DNA of 8,516 bases from DASXRC01 sp036506795. GTDB lineage: Bacteria; Actinomycetota; Actinomycetes; Mycobacteriales; Micromonosporaceae. Below the pieces are notes generated by a model that had not been told where the DNA came from, made no database searches, and saw only the letters and a list, made by a program, of their open reading frames with translations. The stretch lies in the NCBI GenBank assembly GCA_036506795.1, contig DASXRC010000044.1:1-8516 (forward strand). Direction: 5' to 3'. Below, one piece after another: positions 5,415-8,516 of the stretch; the first letter of the stretch is position 1; each line of letters opens with the position of its first letter. The position numbers were made by a program, and so were the translations under genes.

Positions 5415-6629
5415 TCAGTCTGGTAGGAGCGGGACGATGAGGCCCGGGTCGCGGCCGAGGAGGGCGGCCCGGGTGACGGCGGTCGACCCGAAGCGTTCGC
5501 GGACGTGGTCGAGCGTCGCGTCGAGCGCGCCGCCGCCGTGGCGGTGGAGCGGCAGCGCGAGCTGGATCGCGGCGTCGTCGGCGAGGTTGCCGAGCGAGAA
5601 ACCGACCAGGGTCAGGCCGCGGGTCTCGATCATTGGTAGCGCGGCGGCGAAGAGTCCGCGGGCGGCAAACAGAATCGCCTCGGTCTCCGCCGTCGCCTCG
5701 GCCAGCGTGTGCGACCGCGTGGCGCGCGAGAAGTCGTCGAAGCGGAGCCGGAGCGTGATCGTGCGACAGACGCGGTTGGCGGTCCGCAGCCGACGCGTGA
5801 GGCGGTCGACGAGCCCGACGATCATCACGTCCACCTCGGCCGGTGACCTGCGCCGCCGGCCGAGGGCCCGCTGCCCGCCGATCGAATGGCGGCGGATCCC
5901 GACCTGGACCGGCCGCGGGTCGCGGTTGTGGGCGAGGGCGTGCAGGTGCCGGCCCGCCGCCCTGCCCAGGATCGACACCAGCGCGGTCTCCGCGAGCTCG
6001 GCCACCTGGCCGACCGTCTTGACCCCTTGGTTGCGCAGCTTCTCCGCGGTGACCTGCCCGACGCCCCACAGGCGCTCGACCGGGAGCGGATGCAGGAATT
6101 CCAACTCGCGATCTGGCGGCACGACGAGCAGCCCGTCGGGCTTGGCGACCCGGCTCGCCACCTTGGCCAGGAACTTGGTGCGTGCCACCCCGACCGTGAT
6201 CGGCAGCCCGACCCGAGCCAGCACCGTGCGTCGCAACCGGATGGCGATGTCCAGGGGCGTGCCGGAGATCCGGCGTAACCCGCCGACGTCGAGGAACGCC
6301 TCGTCGATCGAGAGCCCCTCGACGAGCGGCGTGGTGTCACGGAAGACCTCGAACACGGCCTTGCTCGCGTCGGCGTACACCGACATGCGTGGCTCGACCA
6401 CGACGGCGCGTGGGCACAGGATGCGCGCCTGGATTCCGCCCATAGCGGTGCGGATCCCGTACGCCTTCGCCTCGTAGCTGGCGGCGAGCACGACCCCACC
6501 GCCGACGATGACCGGGCGCCCTCGCAGCCCCGGGTTGTCCCGCTGCTCGACGGACGCATAGAACGCATCGAGGTCGGCGTGCAGGATCGTCGCGTCACCG
6601 GAGCCCGAGGTCGACCCAGACACGAACAT
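5415..6629 (-). CDS. dinB: DNA polymerase IV (Y-family translesion polymerase)
   Basis: The 404-residue protein is a full Y-family polymerase that copies damaged templates at low fidelity. ILHADLDAFYASVEQRDNP (from about residue 16) holds the first catalytic aspartates. VVLAASYEAKAYGIRTAMGG is the fingers motif. EGLSIDEAFLDVGG carries the second acidic cluster (DE). GVARTKFLAKVASRVAKPDG and LWGVGQVTAEKLRNQGVKTVG (helix-hairpin-helix) complete the thumb, and a little-finger domain follows. QLALPL near residue 356 fits a beta-clamp-binding motif. ATG 6629 lies at the centre of a perfect LexA palindrome, so the box itself encodes Met-Phe. GTG 6623 is an alternative. No Shine-Dalgarno is visible, consistent with a leaderless transcript. 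The cysteine hydrolase gene ends about 50 bases upstream, so read-through is possible, but the LexA box indicates its own SOS promoter. Confidence 0.93.
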   Translation of the reverse strand: MFVSGSTSGSGDATILHADLDAFYASVEQRDNPGLRGRPVIVGGGVVLAASYEAKAYGIRTAMGGIQARILCPRAVVVEPRMSVYADASKAVFEVFRDTTPLVEGLSIDEAFLDVGGLRRISGTPLDIAIRLRRTVLARVGLPITVGVARTKFLAKVASRVAKPDGLLVVPPDRELEFLHPLPVERLWGVGQVTAEKLRNQGVKTVGQVAELAETALVSILGRAAGRHLHALAHNRDPRPVQVGIRRHSIGGQRALGRRRRSPAEVDVMIVGLVDRLTRRLRTANRVCRTITLRLRFDDFSRATRSHTLAEATAETEAILFAARGLFAAALPMIETRGLTLVGFSLGNLADDAAIQLALPLHRHGGGALDATLDHVRERFGSTAVTRAALLGRDPGLIVPLLPD

Positions 6630-6637
6630 ATGTTCGC
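6622..6637 (-). promoter_or_regulatory. Predicted LexA/SOS box overlapping the dinB start codon
   Basis: CGAACATATGTTCG at 6623-6636 is a perfect 14-base palindrome. It matches the actinobacterial SOS core CGAAC-N4-GTTCG exactly, and only the outermost T and A are replaced. The central ATG is the dinB start, so a bound repressor would sit directly on the start of the gene. Confidence 0.82.
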
Positions 6638-6680
6638 ATGAACGACCGACAGGATCCTCGCTGTGCGCGGCGTGCCATGG

Positions 6681-7265
6681 TCACGCCGGGGCGAGCTGCT
6701 CCACCGTGCGGATCGCGGCGAACCGGCCGGCCAGGGCGTACTCCGTTCGAGCGATGATGTCGTCGACCTGGAGCGTCCGCGGGTCGGCCAGTATCTCGTC
6801 TACCGAACGGCCGGCCGGCGCATCGCGGTGCTCGATGGGATTGGTCGCGGTCGCGTCGATCACGAACGTCACGTCGTACCCAAGGTCGGAGCCGATCCGA
6901 GCAGTGGTCTCGACGCACTGCTCGGCGCGGATCCCACAGAGCACGAGTGAACCGATGCCATGCGTGGTCAGCAGCTGCTGGAGGTTCGTGGTCGTGAACG
7001 CGTTGTGCGACGTCTTGTAGAGCACCGGCTCACCGGACGCCGGCGACAGCCCGTCCATGAGCGTTACGAAGCCGTTGGCCGGGTCGAAGACGGTGTCCGT
7101 GCCTGGCTCGGTGTGCAGCACCCAGACGATGAGGTCGCCCGCGGCGCGGAACGTTCCCGCCAACCGTTGCACCTGCTTGGCGATCTCCGGGTTTGAGATC
7201 GCCGCCCAGATCGGGCGTTGCCGGAAGGACTCCTGGACGTCGATGACGACGAGTGCTCGCTTCAT
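6681..7265 (-). CDS. Isochorismatase-family cysteine hydrolase
   Basis: The 194-residue protein has the isochorismatase-like hydrolase fold. The expected catalytic triad is visible: Asp9 in LVVIDVQESF, Lys84 in VLYKTSHNAF, and Cys117 in LCGIRAEQCVETTARIG. Members cleave C-N bonds (nicotinamide, carbamoyl, ureido or similar amides) or isochorismate; the sequence does not settle the substrate. The start is ATG 7265 (MKRALVVIDV). The frame is open further upstream to about 7319, but that extension (GPSRRGGASASWPRIIG) is not family-like. No strong ribosome site is seen. It lies upstream of dinB on the same strand and is divergent from the sugar-binding protein gene, with about 198 bases between the two starts. 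It is probably cytoplasmic. A role in cofactor or amide catabolism is inference only. Confidence 0.87.
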   Translation of the reverse strand: MKRALVVIDVQESFRQRPIWAAISNPEIAKQVQRLAGTFRAAGDLIVWVLHTEPGTDTVFDPANGFVTLMDGLSPASGEPVLYKTSHNAFTTTNLQQLLTTHGIGSLVLCGIRAEQCVETTARIGSDLGYDVTFVIDATATNPIEHRDAPAGRSVDEILADPRTLQVDDIIARTEYALAGRFAAIRTVEQLAPA

Positions 7266-7345
7266 ACCGATGATTCTGGGCCAGCTGGCACTCGCTCCGC
7301 CCCGGCGGGATGGTCCCACGCCGTTAGACGTAGGTCACGACTGCG

Positions 7346-7361
7346 TGTCGATCCATTGACA
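7346..7361. promoter_or_regulatory. Imperfect dyad containing a TTGACA -35-like hexamer
   Basis: TGTCGAT-cc-ATTGACA is a 16-base imperfect palindrome (one mismatch per arm). Its right end is TTGACA (7356-7361), a consensus -35 hexamer on the plus strand. A further TGTC at 7367-7370 repeats the half-site. The best -10 is only TACACC at 7377-7382 with a short 15-base spacer, so the promoter for the sugar-binding gene is uncertain. Confidence 0.35.
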
Positions 7362-7393
7362 GCACATGTCGCCCCCTACACCGTGCTTGTCAG

Positions 7394-7414
7394 CGGTCGG
7401 GTGCGACCCGACCG
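7394..7414. repeat. Perfect nine-base inverted repeat upstream of the sugar-binding protein gene
   Basis: CGGTCGGGT and ACCCGACCG are perfect arms around a three-base GCG centre, about 50 bases before the ATG at 7464. It may be an operator for a sugar-responsive repressor or a hairpin in the leader RNA. It has no T-tract and points into the gene, so a terminator is less likely. Confidence 0.5.
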
Positions 7415-7463
7415 ATGACGGCCGTCGAGCGCGCGCCCGACGGCATGCGATAGGGGAGGTGTC

Positions 7464-8516
7464 ATGCGGCTGACTCGACGCGGGGTCGTAGCCGTGACGA
7501 TCGCCGCCGCGCTCTTCGGGGCGTCGGCGTGCGGAGGCAACGACGAGGGCGACAAGGGCGGCGGAAACCAGGCCACCAAGGTCGAGGTCTTCTCTTGGTG
7601 GACCGGGCCGGGCGAGGAGGAGGGCCTCGCCGCCATGATCGCGGACTTCAAGGCGAAGAACGCGGGGATCGACTTTATCAACGCGGCCGTGGCCGGTGGC
7701 TCCGGCACGCAGGCCCGGCAGGTACTCGCCACGCGGCTGCAGGCCAACAACCCGCCGGACTCGTACCAGGTGCACGCGGGCCTCGAGCTGGCCAGCGACA
7801 TCAAGGACGGCAAGGTTCAGGACATCACGTACTTGTACGACAAGGAGGGGTGGAAGCAGAAGTTCCCGCAGGGGCTGGTGGACGCGCTCACGGTCGACGG
7901 CAAGCTCTACTCGGTGCCGGTGAACATCCACCGCTCCAACCTGCTGTGGTACAACCCCGCGACGCTGCAGAAGGCGGGCATCTCCGCGCCGCCGACGACG
8001 TGGGCGGAGTTCCTTACCCAGGCGCAGACGCTGAAGGCGAAGAAGATCACGCCGCTGTCGATCGGGCCGGCGTGGACGCAGGAGCACCTGATGGAGAACG
8101 TGCTCCTGGGTGAGCTCGGTGTCGACAAGTACACCGGGCTGTGGAACGGCAGCACCGACTGGAAGTCGCCCGAGGTAATGGCCGCGCTGGACACCTTCAA
8201 GAAGGTGCTGGCGGTCTCCGACGTCAAGTCGGCCGCGGCCGACTGGCAGCCGGCCCTCGACAAGGTCGTCGCGGGCACGGCGGCGTACAACGTCATGGGT
8301 GACTGGGCCGACGGCTACCTCAAGGGCGCGAAGGCCCTGAAGTACAAGACGGGGTACGGCGTGATCGAGGCCCCGGGCACGCAGGGCGTCTACAACTTCC
8401 TGTCCGACTCGTTCACGCTGCCGGTCGGGGCGCCGCACAAGGCGGCCGCCGAGAAGTGGCTGATCGAGTGCGGTTCGGTGGCCGGCCAGGATCTGTTCAA
8501 CCCGAAGAAGGGTTCG
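7464..8516 (+). CDS. Sugar ABC transporter substrate-binding lipoprotein (3' end beyond window)
   Basis: All 351 visible codons are open to the window edge. The N-terminus is a lipoprotein signal peptide: MRLTRR, a hydrophobic stretch VVAVTIAAALFGASA, then Cys23 followed by a Gly-rich linker. The lipobox (ASAC) has Ala rather than Leu at -3. The mature part is a family 1 extracellular solute-binding protein: VEVFSWWTGPGEEEGLAAMIADFKAKN (39-65), VAGGSGTQARQVLATRLQANNPPDSYQVHAG, LYSVPVNIHRSNLLWYNPATLQKAGI, and the late motif KWLIECGSVAGQDLFNPKKGS. These patterns resemble glucose/mannose-type (GtsA-like) binding proteins, but the ligand is not proven. The start is ATG 7464 with GGGGAGG at 7453-7459. 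Two permease genes would be expected downstream. It captures sugar outside the membrane and delivers it to the permeases. The dyads at 7346-7361 and 7394-7414 may control it. Confidence 0.93.
   Translation, partial: MRLTRRGVVAVTIAAALFGASACGGNDEGDKGGGNQATKVEVFSWWTGPGEEEGLAAMIADFKAKNAGIDFINAAVAGGSGTQARQVLATRLQANNPPDSYQVHAGLELASDIKDGKVQDITYLYDKEGWKQKFPQGLVDALTVDGKLYSVPVNIHRSNLLWYNPATLQKAGISAPPTTWAEFLTQAQTLKAKKITPLSIGPAWTQEHLMENVLLGELGVDKYTGLWNGSTDWKSPEVMAALDTFKKVLAVSDVKSAAADWQPALDKVVAGTAAYNVMGDWADGYLKGAKALKYKTGYGVIEAPGTQGVYNFLSDSFTLPVGAPHKAAAEKWLIECGSVAGQDLFNPKKGS

Noticed and set aside
5437..6477. Plus-strand open frame (346 codons) opposite dinB
   Set aside because: It is Arg/Ser/Thr-rich with no domain. 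DinB motifs on the other strand explain the whole stretch.
7335..8438. Long minus-strand open frame (367 codons) opposite the sugar-binding protein
   Set aside because: It mirrors a clearly recognisable lipoprotein gene. Its translation is Arg/Val/Leu-rich with no family motif, as expected of an antisense shadow in high-GC DNA.
1..8516. tRNA, rRNA, CRISPR, insertion sequence or integrase
   Set aside because: I saw no cloverleaf ending in a CCA-type acceptor stem, no regularly spaced repeats, and no transposase or integrase motifs. The island call therefore rests on codon use and composition only.

Overview
The window is high-GC DNA with actinobacterial hallmarks: strong G/C preference at third codon positions, GTG and TTG starts, a 13E12/DUF222 gene, and actinobacterial-type LexA (SOS) boxes. 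A filamentous actinomycete (Micromonospora/Streptomyces-like) is a reasonable guess, but nothing here fixes the genus.

Layout, left to right. (a) 1-656, minus: N-terminal part of a DUF222/13E12-repeat protein, cut by the window edge, with a LexA-like box (661-676) touching its start. (b) 804-1594, plus: a class I SAM-dependent methyltransferase broken by one missing base near 1286/1287. (c) 4115-1607, minus: two overlapping genes, an XRE-type DNA-binding protein with a large uncharacterised C-terminal domain and a GT-A-like glycosyltransferase. They are translationally coupled and converge on the methyltransferase. (d) 4116-4342: a repeat-rich divergent control region. (e) 4343-4780, plus: a small Ala-rich membrane protein followed by a strong hairpin. 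(f) 4876-5406, plus: a GNAT acetyltransferase. (g) 6629-5415, minus: DNA polymerase IV, whose start codon is the centre of a 14-bp perfect LexA palindrome. (h) 7265-6681, minus: an isochorismatase-type cysteine hydrolase. (i) 7464-8516, plus: the start of a sugar ABC-transporter binding lipoprotein, cut by the window edge, probably the first gene of a carbohydrate uptake operon.

Two themes stand out. First, the window holds two predicted DNA-damage-responsive genes, DUF222 and dinB, each with its LexA box at or on the start codon. Second, the block 1607-5406 looks like an accessory island. It contains stretches of clearly lower GC, and each of its four genes has at least one rare TTA leucine codon, while I found none in frame in the flanking genes. 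The XRE-sensor/glycosyltransferase pair with its iterated TTCAGAT motifs is the best candidate for an undescribed system. No tRNA, rRNA, CRISPR array or transposase was seen. No stretch longer than 300 bases lacks a gene.
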